DNA from: Flavobacterium sp. Leaf82
Lineage (GTDB): Bacteria; Bacteroidota; Bacteroidia; Flavobacteriales; Flavobacteriaceae
DNA: 59,898 nucleotides
Assembly (NCBI RefSeq): GCF_001422725.1
Contig: NZ_LMMA01000007.1
Location: 1-59,898 of the forward strand
Direction: 5' to 3'
Under the pieces are notes generated by a model, which was not told the origin of the DNA, searched no databases, and worked only from the letters and a program-made list of their open reading frames with translations. The position numbers and the translations under genes are program-made. The first letter of the stretch is position 1; each line of letters opens with the position of its first letter. Of this stretch, positions 26,841 to 37,286 are shown in pieces.

Positions 26841-27191
26841 ATGGCAGATTTAATGAAATTCGTTCAAACCGAATTAGTTGCTAAAAAAGATTTCCCTGTT
26901 TTCGGAGCTGGAGATACTATCACAGTTTACTACGAAATTAAAGAGGGTGAAAAAACAAGAACTCAGTTTTTCAAAGGAGTTGTTATTCAAAGAAGAGGTT
27001 CTGGTAACACAGAAACTTTTACTATCCGTAAAATGTCAGGAGCTATTGGAGTTGAGCGTATCTTCCCAGTAAACTTACCAGCTTTACAGAAAATTGAAAT
27101 CAACAAAAAAGGAGCTGTACGTAGAGCTAGAATTTTCTACTTCAGAGAACTTACTGGTAAAAAAGCTAAGATTAAAGATAAAAGAAGATAA
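26841..27191 (+). CDS. rplS: 50S ribosomal protein L19
   Basis: A 116-residue basic protein at the 30S-50S interface. It contains the L19 hallmarks FGAGDTITVYYEIKEG, RTQFFKGVVIQRRGSG, SGAIGVERIFPVNLP and a basic tail (KGAVRRARIFYFRELTGKKAK). Length is normal. It is followed by a strong terminator. Confidence 0.97.
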   Translation: MADLMKFVQTELVAKKDFPVFGAGDTITVYYEIKEGEKTRTQFFKGVVIQRRGSGNTETFTIRKMSGAIGVERIFPVNLPALQKIEINKKGAVRRARIFYFRELTGKKAKIKDKRR

Positions 27192-27216
27192 TCATTTATC
27201 GATTTGTTATAAAAAA

Positions 27217-27250
27217 GCTCGTTTCATTTATTTGAAACGAGTTTTTTTTT
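27217..27250 (+). terminator. Terminator of rplS
   Basis: GCTCGTTTCA pairs with TGAAACGAGT around TTTATT and is followed by nine T. Confidence 0.85.
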
Positions 27251-27290
27251 GTGCCTGTTTTTTAAAATATTCTGAATTTACTTTACGCTA

Positions 27291-28600
27291 AACCCGACAG
27301 GTTTTAAAAACCTGTCGGGTTTCTGGGATTGTGCGACATACATTATTTCAACGGATTAAAATCCGTTGCTACAAAATGTATCGTTCCTCCGGAACTTTGT
27401 GTAAAGAGCCTTCGGCTCGATTTATTTTGTAGGGATGGATTTTAATCCATTCATCTCAATATAATATTTTAAGTATTTATGTCATTTCGACGAAGGAGAA
27501 ATCACACGCGGAATTCGACAAAGATTAGATTATCGTTGCAGAGTTACTTACGAAGATTTCTCTCCCGACGCTTCGGGATCGAAATGACAAACTCTACGGA
27601 TTACTGTCGAGCTTCGGGACGCAATCAAAGTCGCCAATCTTTGTCGAATCCCGCGTGTGATTTCTCCCTTCGGTCGAAATGACAAGTTAAACGAAAGGTG
27701 CTTGTTTACGCCAAACCCGACAGGTTTTAAAAACCTGTCGGGTTTCTGGGATTGTGTGACATACATTATTTCAACGGATTAATCCCGAAGCTTCGGGACG
27801 TTGCTACAAAATGTATCGTCCCTCCGGAACTTTGTGTAAAGAGCCTTCGGCTCGATTTATTTTGTAGGGATGGATTTTAATCCATTCATCTCAATATAAT
27901 ATTTTAAGCATTTATGTCATTTCGACGAAGGAGAAATCTTCGCGAGAAGCTCGACAAAGATTAGATTATCGTTGCGGAGTTACTTATGAAGATTTCTCTC
28001 TTCGGTCGAAATGACAAACTCTACGGATTACTGTCGAGCTTCGGGACGTAATCAAAGTCGCCAATATTTGCCGAATCCCGCGTGTGATTTCTCCCTTCGG
28101 TCGAAATGACAAATTAAACGAAAAGTGCTTGTTTACGCCAAACCCGACAGGTTTTAAAAACCTGTCGGGTTTCTCAGATTATGTATTAAGCATTTATGTC
28201 ATTTCGAGGAACGAGAAATCACACGCGGAATTCGGCAAAGATTAGATTATCGTTGCGGAGTTACTTGCGAAGATTTCTCTCTTCGGTCGAAATGACAAAC
28301 TCTACGGATTACTGTCGAGCTTCGGGACGCAATCAAAGTCGCCAATCTTTGTCGAATCCCGCGTGTGATTTCTCTCTTCGGTCGAAATGACAAGTTAAAC
28401 GAAAGGTGCTTGTTTACGCCAAACCCGACAGGTTTTAAAAACCTGTAAGGTTTCTGAGATTGCACTACATACATTATTTCAACGGATTAATCCCGAAGCT
28501 TCGGGACGTTGCTATAAAATGCACCGTTCCTCCGGAACTTTATCTAAAGAGCCTTCGGCTCGATTTATTTTGTAGGGATGGATTTTATCTATCAAAAAGT
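27291..28600. repeat. Composite palindromic repeat island (families D, G, E)
   Basis: No gene is present; reading frames here repeat the same peptide in several copies and are spurious. The order is D1 27291-27323, G1 27351-27460, E1 27481-27588 and its inverted partner to 27684; D2 27713-27745, G2 27773-27894, E2 27916-28015 and partner; D3 28140-28172, E3 28198-28296 and partner; D4 28421-28453, G4 about 28480-28600. D is a 33-base palindrome (AAACCCGACAGG and mirror). Periods are 422, 427 and 281 bases, the third unit lacking G. E begins GTCATTTCGACGAAGGAG and ends with its mirror. G carries ACGGATTAA, CCTCCGG and AGCCTTCGGCTC hairpins. Confidence 0.85.
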
Positions 28601-28694
28601 TTGCGTGAGGGATAGAAGTGGAAAGCCCACAGCCTGACGAAGGAAGTGCGAGGACTTGTAGCGGATAGCCCGACCCGGAGGGACACGCCCAAAA
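28601..28694 (-). repeat. Family H hairpin element, copy 1
   Basis: On the minus strand it starts TTTTGGGCGTGTCCCTCC, continues GGGTCGGGCTATCCGCTAC, has a variable centre, and ends CTTCTATCCCTCACGCAA. Start and end are shared with copy 2 (58541-58630) and partly with copy 3 (37140-37222); the centre differs. GC content is far above the surroundings. Confidence 0.7.
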
Positions 28695-28726
28695 TAAAAA
28701 AACCGACACTCATAAAGCATCGGTTT
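28692..28726 (-). terminator. Terminator of the XRE regulator gene
   Basis: On the minus strand AAACCGA (28720-28726) pairs with TCGGTTT (28700-28706) and is followed by seven T and TATTTT. Confidence 0.75.
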
Positions 28727-28748
28727 GTATTAATGAAAATTTGGAATT

Positions 28749-29162
28749 CTATTTATTTAATAGCTTTTCTAAATATTCGATTTTGTCTTTTTCAGATTGT
28801 AGTAAACGTTCGTAAAGCTTTTCTTTTTCCTGAAAAGTTTCAATTAATTTATCTAATGGATTGAAAGTACAATTATTATTATGTCCCAAATGACCGTTAT
28901 TGATACTATTATCATGAAAACTATTAAAATAGCTAATCATATTTTCTTCTGAAAAGCTTTTAATGGCTTCAACAGTTACGCCAAGCGCTTTTGCAACTTC
29001 GGCAAGTTTTTCGTCATCTATCGTTTCACTGTTTTCAATAGCCGAAACCGTTTGTTGGCTCATGCCTAAAGCCTGCGCCAAAGCTTCTTGCTTCATATCT
29101 CGAAGTTCACGAATACGGCTAATTTTTCGCCCTATATGATTTGGTTTTGTTAGTGTGCTCAT
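28749..29162 (-). CDS. XRE-family helix-turn-helix regulator with C-terminal coiled coil
   Basis: A 137-residue protein. Residues about 10-66 are a Cro/C1-type HTH (KISRIRELRDMKQEALAQAL, MSQQTVSAIENSETIDDEKLAEVAKAL). The middle is Asn/His-rich (NNGHLGHNNNCTF) and the last 35 residues form a charged helix (FQEKEKLYERLLQSEKDKIE), suited to dimerisation. Targets unknown; it is divergent from icd with 401 bases between, so control of icd is possible. Its promoter box lies almost at the start codon, so the mRNA is probably leaderless. Confidence 0.85.
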   Translation of the reverse strand: MSTLTKPNHIGRKISRIRELRDMKQEALAQALGMSQQTVSAIENSETIDDEKLAEVAKALGVTVEAIKSFSEENMISYFNSFHDNSINNGHLGHNNNCTFNPLDKLIETFQEKEKLYERLLQSEKDKIEYLEKLLNK

Positions 29163-29166
29163 AATT

Positions 29167-29174
29167 CAAAGATA
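29167..29174 (-). promoter_or_regulatory. Promoter -7 box of the XRE gene, leaderless position
   Basis: On the minus strand TATCTTTG ends 4 bases before the ATG (complement at 29160-29162), so transcription should begin at or very near the start codon. Confidence 0.5.
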
Positions 29175-29480
29175 ATAATTAAGTGTAATAAGTAACAATA
29201 GTAAAAAACATATTCAAGAATGTATCTTACATCTTTTGCTTGTTTTTTTGCTTTTATCCAAAAATACAATTTTTCAGACAAAAACAACTAAAGCTAAAAT
29301 TGATTTACACAACTTTAGGGTTTTCGTTTTTAGAAATCTTCGACTTTTACCCGTGATTCATCAAAACTGTAATTTTTTAATATCAAAATCATCGATTTGA
29401 CAATTAATTGAAGCCGAATTAACAATCTGATAATTTCGGTAATTATGAGAAAAACTACACCGTTTTCGGACTGTTTTTAT

Positions 29481-29488
29481 TATATTTG
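29481..29488 (+). promoter_or_regulatory. Promoter -7 box of icd
   Basis: TATATTTG, 75 bases before the icd start codon. The rest of the 401-base gap (29163-29563) is AT-rich and shows no gene or family repeat. Confidence 0.5.
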
Positions 29489-29536
29489 CTCCGCTCGTTT
29501 TGAGCCGAATATACCTTTTACATCGCCATTTCCTGA

Positions 29537-31786
<2,250 letters not shown>

Positions 31787-31834
31787 TTTATCAATAAAAG
31801 ATGCGCTCTGGTGCGTCTCTAAGATTTATATATT

Positions 31835-31870
31835 AAAAAGACAACCTTTAAACGGTTGTCTTTTTTTTTT
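31835..31870 (+). terminator. Terminator of icd
   Basis: AAAAGACAACC pairs with GGTTGTCTTTT around TTTAAAC; ten T follow. A short family F remnant (GATGCGCTCTGGTGCGTCTC) lies just before at 31800-31819. Confidence 0.85.
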
Positions 31871-32063
31871 GAGTATAATCTTCAGTATTATTTTTTATAA
31901 ATTACCAAATAAAGAAAAAGCAATGAATAGAATTTTAAAAGTCTAAAAAAATAAAAACTCTAAAACCTGTAACAAATAGAAGGTATTCTTAACTAATGTT
32001 TAACAATCTTTCTATGAAAATATTTAGTAAGAATTGTTAACTATGTGATTCAAATACAAGACA

Positions 32064-34445
32064 ATGATTACAAAAAAAATTGGCCTTCTTTTTATCCTCC
32101 TTTTCACGACTTTGACTTCATTTGCTCAGGAAAAATTTACACTTAGCGGCACGATAACAGATTTTAAAAATAATGAAACCCTAATTGGTGTCAATGTTTA
32201 TATTCCGTCTTTAAAAATAGGAACTACAACAAACGAATATGGTTTTTATTCCCTTACTGCTCCTCAAGGTGAGTATGAAATCGAAATTAGTTACGTTGGT
32301 TACAAAACCATTGAAAAAACAGTTACCCTAAATCAAAATACCAAAAATAATTTTGCCATAAACGAAAGCGGCGAAGAGCTTCAGGAAGTTATTATTAAAG
32401 ATAACAGAGGCAAAATCAATATTAAATCGCCAGAAATGAGTGCCAATAAACTTTCTATTGCCACCATAAAAAAAATGCCTGTTGTAATGGGCGAAGTCGA
32501 TGTTCTAAAATCGATTTTGTTGCTTCCCGGGGTTACAAATGCCGGCGAAGGTGCTTCTGGATTTAATGTTCGAGGTGGCGGCGCAGATCAGAACCTGATT
32601 TTATTAGACGAGGCTACAATATTTAATTCTTCTCACGTATTTGGTTTTTTCTCTGTTTTTAATCCCGATGCTATAAAGGATTTAAAATTATATAAAGGCG
32701 GAATTCCTGCTCGTTATGGCGGAAGAGCTTCTTCTGTATTGGATATTTATCAGAAAGACGGAAACAGTAAAGAGTTTCATGTAAACGGAGGAATAGGTTT
32801 AATTTCAAGCCGAATTCTTGCCGAAGGTCCAATTGTAAAAGACAAAGGTTCGTTCTTAATTGGTGGAAGAGCTTCTTATGCTCATTTATTTTTAAAATTG
32901 TCAGAAGACCAAAAAGATAACTCAGCCTATTTTTATGATTTAAATACAAAATTAAGTTATAAATTAAATGATAATAATAGTTTGTATTTATCCGGTTATT
33001 TTGGCCGTGACGTGTTTAGCCTGAATAAAAGCTTTACAAATACCTACGGAAATGCAACCCTGAACTTACGCTGGAATCATTTATACTCTGATAAATTATT
33101 TGCTAATCTGTCCTTGATTTACAGTGATTACTATTATGGTCTGGATTTAGATTTTGTAGGTTTCAAATGGGATTCCGGAATTAAGAACTATAATATCAAA
33201 TATGATTTCAAAAACTATATTTCAGATAAATTCAAACTAAATTACGGGCTAAACGGAATTTACTATGAATTTAATCCCGGAACTATCAAACCAAGCAATG
33301 AGACTTCAGGAATTAATCCGGATCAATTAGACAAAAAATACGCCTTTGAACCCTCTTTATATATTGAAGCCGAAAATCAGCTTTCTAAAAGAATTACAGT
33401 TTCTTATGGATTGCGTTATAGTTTATTTTACCGTTTAGGCGCTTCAACAATCAATTATTACGACAATAACGAGCCCGTTATTTTCAATACTCAAATGCAG
33501 ATTTATGAAAAAGCGACACCAACATCGACTCAATATTTTGGCAAAAACAAACAAATCCAGAACTACAACAATTTAGAACCTCGTTTCTCTGCCTCTTATC
33601 AATTAAACGATGATGAAGCCATAAAAGCAAGTTATAACAGAATGGCGCAATATCTTCAATTGATATCCAATACCTCATCGCCTACTCCGCTTGATGTCTG
33701 GATGCCAAGTGATAATTATATTAAACCACAAATTGCAGATCAGGTTGCTTTGGGTTATTTTAGAAACATAAATAATGGTGCGTATTCTGTAGAAGTTGAA
33801 ACCTATTACAAGAAAATCCAAAACAGATTAGATTATATCGATGGCGCAGATTTAATTGCAAATGACGCTATCGAACAAGTAATCCTGAACGGAAGAATGC
33901 GCTCTTACGGATTAGAATTTATGCTAAAGAAAAACGAAGGTAAATTTAACGGTTGGATTTCGTATACTTTATCAAAATCAGAACAGCAAACACCGGGAAG
34001 AACTCCGGAAGAAACAGGAATTAATAACGGACAATGGTATAATTCTGCTTATGATAAAACGCATAATTTAGCCATTACATCAGCTTACAATTTAAATGAG
34101 AAATGGTCTTTTGGAGCTAACTTTGCTTTGCAATCCGGTCAGCCTGTAACGTATCCAAACGGTCAATATGAATATTTAGGAATTACGGTTCCCAGCTACG
34201 GACAAAGAAATGAAAACCGTTTACCGGCGTATCACCATTTAGATGTTTCGGCAACTTTGACACCAAGAAAAAATAAAGATCGAAATTGGAAAGGAGAATG
34301 GGTTTTTAGCATTTACAATCTTTACAATCGTCATAATGCAGCTTCGATCAATTTCCGTCAAAACGTTGATACTGGTGCAAATGAAGCTGTACAAACTTCA
34401 ATTTTTGGAATCGTTCCTGCTGTTAGCTATAATTTTAAATTTTAA
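32064..34445 (+). CDS. TonB-dependent outer-membrane receptor
   Basis: A 793-residue receptor with signal peptide (cleaved near SFAQ, residue 21). A carboxypeptidase-like regulatory domain (about 25-110, LSGTITDFKNNETLIGVNVY) precedes the plug (about 130-225; VLKSILLLPGVTNAGEGASGFNVRGGG) and the beta barrel, which ends aromatic (AVSYNFKF). No SusC-like extended motif is apparent and no SusD follows; the partner is a DUF4249 lipoprotein 38 bases downstream, a recurrent pairing in Bacteroidota. Substrate unknown. Confidence 0.9.
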   Translation: MITKKIGLLFILLFTTLTSFAQEKFTLSGTITDFKNNETLIGVNVYIPSLKIGTTTNEYGFYSLTAPQGEYEIEISYVGYKTIEKTVTLNQNTKNNFAINESGEELQEVIIKDNRGKINIKSPEMSANKLSIATIKKMPVVMGEVDVLKSILLLPGVTNAGEGASGFNVRGGGADQNLILLDEATIFNSSHVFGFFSVFNPDAIKDLKLYKGGIPARYGGRASSVLDIYQKDGNSKEFHVNGGIGLISSRILAEGPIVKDKGSFLIGGRASYAHLFLKLSEDQKDNSAYFYDLNTKLSYKLNDNNSLYLSGYFGRDVFSLNKSFTNTYGNATLNLRWNHLYSDKLFANLSLIYSDYYYGLDLDFVGFKWDSGIKNYNIKYDFKNYISDKFKLNYGLNGIYYEFNPGTIKPSNETSGINPDQLDKKYAFEPSLYIEAENQLSKRITVSYGLRYSLFYRLGASTINYYDNNEPVIFNTQMQIYEKATPTSTQYFGKNKQIQNYNNLEPRFSASYQLNDDEAIKASYNRMAQYLQLISNTSSPTPLDVWMPSDNYIKPQIADQVALGYFRNINNGAYSVEVETYYKKIQNRLDYIDGADLIANDAIEQVILNGRMRSYGLEFMLKKNEGKFNGWISYTLSKSEQQTPGRTPEETGINNGQWYNSAYDKTHNLAITSAYNLNEKWSFGANFALQSGQPVTYPNGQYEYLGITVPSYGQRNENRLPAYHHLDVSATLTPRKNKDRNWKGEWVFSIYNLYNRHNAASINFRQNVDTGANEAVQTSIFGIVPAVSYNFKF

Positions 34446-34483
34446 AAAAACATTTTCCGTAAAAAGAAAACAAAAGATATATC

Positions 34484-35305
34484 ATGAAAAAAGCATCCTT
34501 GTTAATTGTCCTTCTCCTATCGATTTTCTTCACAAGTTGTGAGGAAGTTGTCGATGTTGATCTTGATACCGCTGCACCAAAATTAGTAATCGAAGCCGCT
34601 ATAAACTGGCAAAAAGGTACTTCAGGAAAACAACAAACTATAAAACTTACGACCACAACGGGTTATTTCGAAAATGTGATTCCAACAGTTTCCGGAGCGA
34701 CAGTCTTTATAACAAACAGTCAAAACGTACAATTCAACTTTACCGAAGCTCAAAAAACCGGACGATATGTTTGTACTAATTTCATTCCGGTAATCGACGA
34801 GAATTATACCTTAACCGTAATTAGTAACGGAATCACTTATACTGCTACTGAAACAATGAAATCTGTAGCACCAATAACCCGAATAGAACAAAATAATGAA
34901 GGCGGTTTTACAGGAAAAGATATTGAGACCAAAGCCTTCTTTAACGATCCGGCAGATGTAGATAATTTCTACTTGTTTAAATATGTGTACTCTAATAAAG
35001 TTACTTCAACATATTATGTTAGTGAAGATAAATTTTTTCAGGGAAATGAATATTTCAGTTCATCAGATGATGACGAGTTAAAAATTGGAGATGAAGTAGA
35101 AATGACACATTACGGAATTTCTAAACAATACTATAATTACATGAGTATTCTGGTAAGCATTGCCGGAAGTAATGTTGGCGGACCTTTTCAATCTCCTCCC
35201 GCAACCGTAAAAGGAAATATCATTAATATGACAGATAAATCAAATTATCCGTTAGGTTATTTTTCGCTTAGCGAAATCGACATAAAAAAATATAAAATTC
35301 AATAA
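34484..35305 (+). CDS. DUF4249 lipoprotein, partner of the TonB receptor
   Basis: A 273-residue lipoprotein; signal peptide ends FFTSC with acylated Cys19. The conserved opening CEEVVDVDLDTAAPKLVIEA is diagnostic of DUF4249. The rest is predicted mainly beta. It lies in one transcript with the receptor gene and probably forms an extracellular lid or substrate-binding partner, by analogy with SusD; that role is inferred. Confidence 0.85.
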   Translation: MKKASLLIVLLLSIFFTSCEEVVDVDLDTAAPKLVIEAAINWQKGTSGKQQTIKLTTTTGYFENVIPTVSGATVFITNSQNVQFNFTEAQKTGRYVCTNFIPVIDENYTLTVISNGITYTATETMKSVAPITRIEQNNEGGFTGKDIETKAFFNDPADVDNFYLFKYVYSNKVTSTYYVSEDKFFQGNEYFSSSDDDELKIGDEVEMTHYGISKQYYNYMSILVSIAGSNVGGPFQSPPATVKGNIINMTDKSNYPLGYFSLSEIDIKKYKIQ

Positions 35306-35313
35306 TTATTATA

Positions 35314-35796
35314 ATGGAAGCCAGAATTGAGATTTTGTCAGAGAAAAAACTAATTGGTAAATACATCATTATGTCATTTATCGAAAATAAAACTTTTCAA
35401 TTATGGAGTTCATTTATGCCAAATCGAAAAGACATTAAAAATTCAATTGATTCTAATTTATATTCCCTTGAGGTTTTCCCTGACGGTCATTTCGACAATT
35501 TTGAACCAGGCAATACTTTCGAAAAATGGGCGGCAGTTGAAGTTACTGATTTTGATGAAATCCCTTCAGAAATGGAACCTTTGGTAATTCCGAGTGGTTT
35601 ATATGCAGTTTTTATACATAAAGGTCCACAAAGTGAAGGTCATAAAACCTATCATTCTATTTTTGTAGAATGGCTTCCAAATTCAGAATATACTGTAGAT
35701 GAAAGACCTCATTTTGCTGTAATGGGAGATCAATATAAAAAAGAACATCCGGATTCTGAAGAAGAAATCTGGATACCAATAACCAATAAAGCCTAG
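35314..35796 (+). CDS. GyrI-like effector-binding domain protein
   Basis: A 160-residue stand-alone SHV2/GyrI-like domain. It has the usual succession ARIEILSEKKLIGKYIIMSF, LYSLEVFPDG, KWAAVEVTDFDEIPSEME, IPSGLYAVFIHKG and FVEWLPNSEYTVDERPHFAVM. Related domains bind hydrophobic cations or act as cyclopropanoid hydrolases. It starts 8 bases after the DUF4249 gene and 4 bases before the next one, so the four genes from 32064 may be co-transcribed, though function does not link them. Confidence 0.8.
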   Translation: MEARIEILSEKKLIGKYIIMSFIENKTFQLWSSFMPNRKDIKNSIDSNLYSLEVFPDGHFDNFEPGNTFEKWAAVEVTDFDEIPSEMEPLVIPSGLYAVFIHKGPQSEGHKTYHSIFVEWLPNSEYTVDERPHFAVMGDQYKKEHPDSEEEIWIPITNKA

Positions 35797-35800
35797 AATC

Positions 35801-36241
35801 ATGCTAATTGAAACCTTAAAATCACTTTTTAACAGAGATCTCAACAAATTAAAAGTCGAAATCGAATCGTACCAAAACGAAAATCAACTTTGGGCAATTG
35901 ATAAAAGCATTTCAAATTCAGGCGGAAATCTTTGTTTACATCTCATAGGAAACATCAATACTTATATTGGAGCACAAATTGGAAAAACCGGTTATATTCG
36001 GGATCGACCTTTAGAGTTTTCACTAAAAGACATCCCAAAATCAGAATTAACAGCTAAAATTGAAGCAACAATTCTAGTCGTAAATAATGCTTTAGATACT
36101 TTAACCGAAGAAGATCTGGAAGCAATTTATCCGGAAATTGTTTTCGAAAAAGAAATGACAACCGGTTATTTTTTAGTTCATCTTGCAACACATTTAGCCT
36201 ATCATTTAGGACAAATCAATTATCATAGAAGGTTGGTTTAG
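35801..36241 (+). CDS. DinB/DUF1572-like four-helix protein
   Basis: A 146-residue protein of the DinB/YfiT-like superfamily. Potential metal ligands are His47 region in NLCLHLIGNI and the paired histidines in FLVHLATHLAYHLGQINYHRR, which fits the three-histidine nickel/zinc site of the family. Members include thiol-dependent transferases; the substrate here is unknown. It closely follows the GyrI-like gene. Confidence 0.78.
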   Translation: MLIETLKSLFNRDLNKLKVEIESYQNENQLWAIDKSISNSGGNLCLHLIGNINTYIGAQIGKTGYIRDRPLEFSLKDIPKSELTAKIEATILVVNNALDTLTEEDLEAIYPEIVFEKEMTTGYFLVHLATHLAYHLGQINYHRRLV

Positions 36242-36246
36242 TGGCG

Positions 36247-36390
36247 GTTTACCAGTCTCAGTATTCAGTCGCAGTTTACAGTATTCAGTCGCAGTTTACA
36301 GTATTCAGTCTCAGTATTCAGTCTCAGTTTACAGTTTGCGGTAAATACTGAGACTGAATACTGAGACTGAACACTTCGACTGTAAACTGA
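36247..36390. repeat. Family C palindrome after the DinB-like gene
   Basis: Left half is a tandem of CAGTCGCAGTTTACAGTATT units (three near-identical copies); right half is the reverse complement type (AATACTGAGACTG). The whole can fold into a long hairpin around 36345. It begins 5 bases after the stop codon. Confidence 0.75.
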
Positions 36391-36479
36391 TTAACTTTCA
36401 TAAAAATCTATCTTGAAACTTCGGGACTAAAATCTCAACCTTTCGTACATTTACAGCACATTTCAAATCAAAAAACTAA

Positions 36480-37142
36480 ATGTCATCACACCATATCGTA
36501 CGCGACGACCAGGAACCAGCTTTAATTATTGCAAACGGAGCAGCTTGTAATCCGGAATTATTAGGACAATTGCTCGAATGGTCGCCACTGGTTATCGTAC
36601 TCGATTCGGCTATAGAAAGGGTTATACCTTTAGGCATAAAAGTCGATGTGCTTTTAGGCGATTTTGATCGTGGTTTTGATCCTGAAATCTACAAAACGTC
36701 ACAATATCCTATCGAAATTGTACACACTCCGGATCAGGATAAAACAGATTTAGAGAAAGCTTTTGATTATTTGATCGCCAGAAAAATCCCCGCAGTAAAC
36801 GTAGTTTGGGCAACCGGAAAACGTGCAGATCATACTATTACCAACCTTACAAATATTGTTCGCTACCGCAATTTACTTAAAATTGTTATTCTCGACGATC
36901 ATTCTAAAATATTCTTATTACCCAATAAATTCGAGAAATGGTATACGGCAAAAACCCCCATTTCATTGATTCCTATTGGCGTGGTTAACGGCATTAATTC
37001 TACCAATTTATTATATCCTCTTAAAAATGATACCTTAACAATTGGCTACAGAACCGGAAGCAGCAACTCAGTCCTTCAGGATGGTTTGGTCAGTATTACG
37101 CACACAGATGGCGATTTATTGCTAATGGAATGTATGGATTAG
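36480..37142 (+). CDS. thiN: Thiamine pyrophosphokinase
   Basis: Transfers pyrophosphate from ATP to thiamine, making thiamine diphosphate from salvaged vitamin. The 220-residue product has the catalytic N-domain segments ALIIANGAACNPELLGQLL, VLDSAIERVIPLGIKVDVLLGDFD, the nucleotide-binding QDKTDLEKAFDYL and TGKRADHTITNL, and a shorter thiamine-binding C-domain (GYRTGSSNSVLQDGLVSI). Monocistronic. Its TAG stop lies within a family H element. Confidence 0.88.
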   Translation: MSSHHIVRDDQEPALIIANGAACNPELLGQLLEWSPLVIVLDSAIERVIPLGIKVDVLLGDFDRGFDPEIYKTSQYPIEIVHTPDQDKTDLEKAFDYLIARKIPAVNVVWATGKRADHTITNLTNIVRYRNLLKIVILDDHSKIFLLPNKFEKWYTAKTPISLIPIGVVNGINSTNLLYPLKNDTLTIGYRTGSSNSVLQDGLVSITHTDGDLLLMECMD

Positions 37143-37222
37143 GAGCTATTTCCTGCTGTTCGCTATATCTTTTCCCGGTTAAAGGAACCGGAAAAAGGAT
37201 GCCGCTTCCATCAGGGCTAAGC
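37140..37222 (+). repeat. Family H hairpin element, copy 3 (variant ends)
   Basis: Begins at the thiN stop (TAGGAGCTATTTCCTGCTG), shares TTCGCTATATCTTTT with copy 2, forms a hairpin with arms 37167-37180 and 37186-37200, then GCCGCTTCCATCAGGGCTAA. The outer parts differ from copies 1 and 2, so this is a subfamily. Confidence 0.65.
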
Positions 37223-37262
37223 AATCGTTTTCATAATTACGTCTTTCTCAAAAAGTAATGAC

Positions 37263-37270
37263 TATCTTTG
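37263..37270 (+). promoter_or_regulatory. Promoter -7 box of rlmF
   Basis: TATCTTTG, 16 bases before the start codon. Confidence 0.5.
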
Positions 37271-37286
37271 CACGGAAATTCACAAA

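Noticed and set aside
27479..28709. Several 64-75-codon reading frames on both strands
   Set aside because: They fall entirely in families D, E, G and H and encode the same peptide in several copies; they track the repeats, not a protein.
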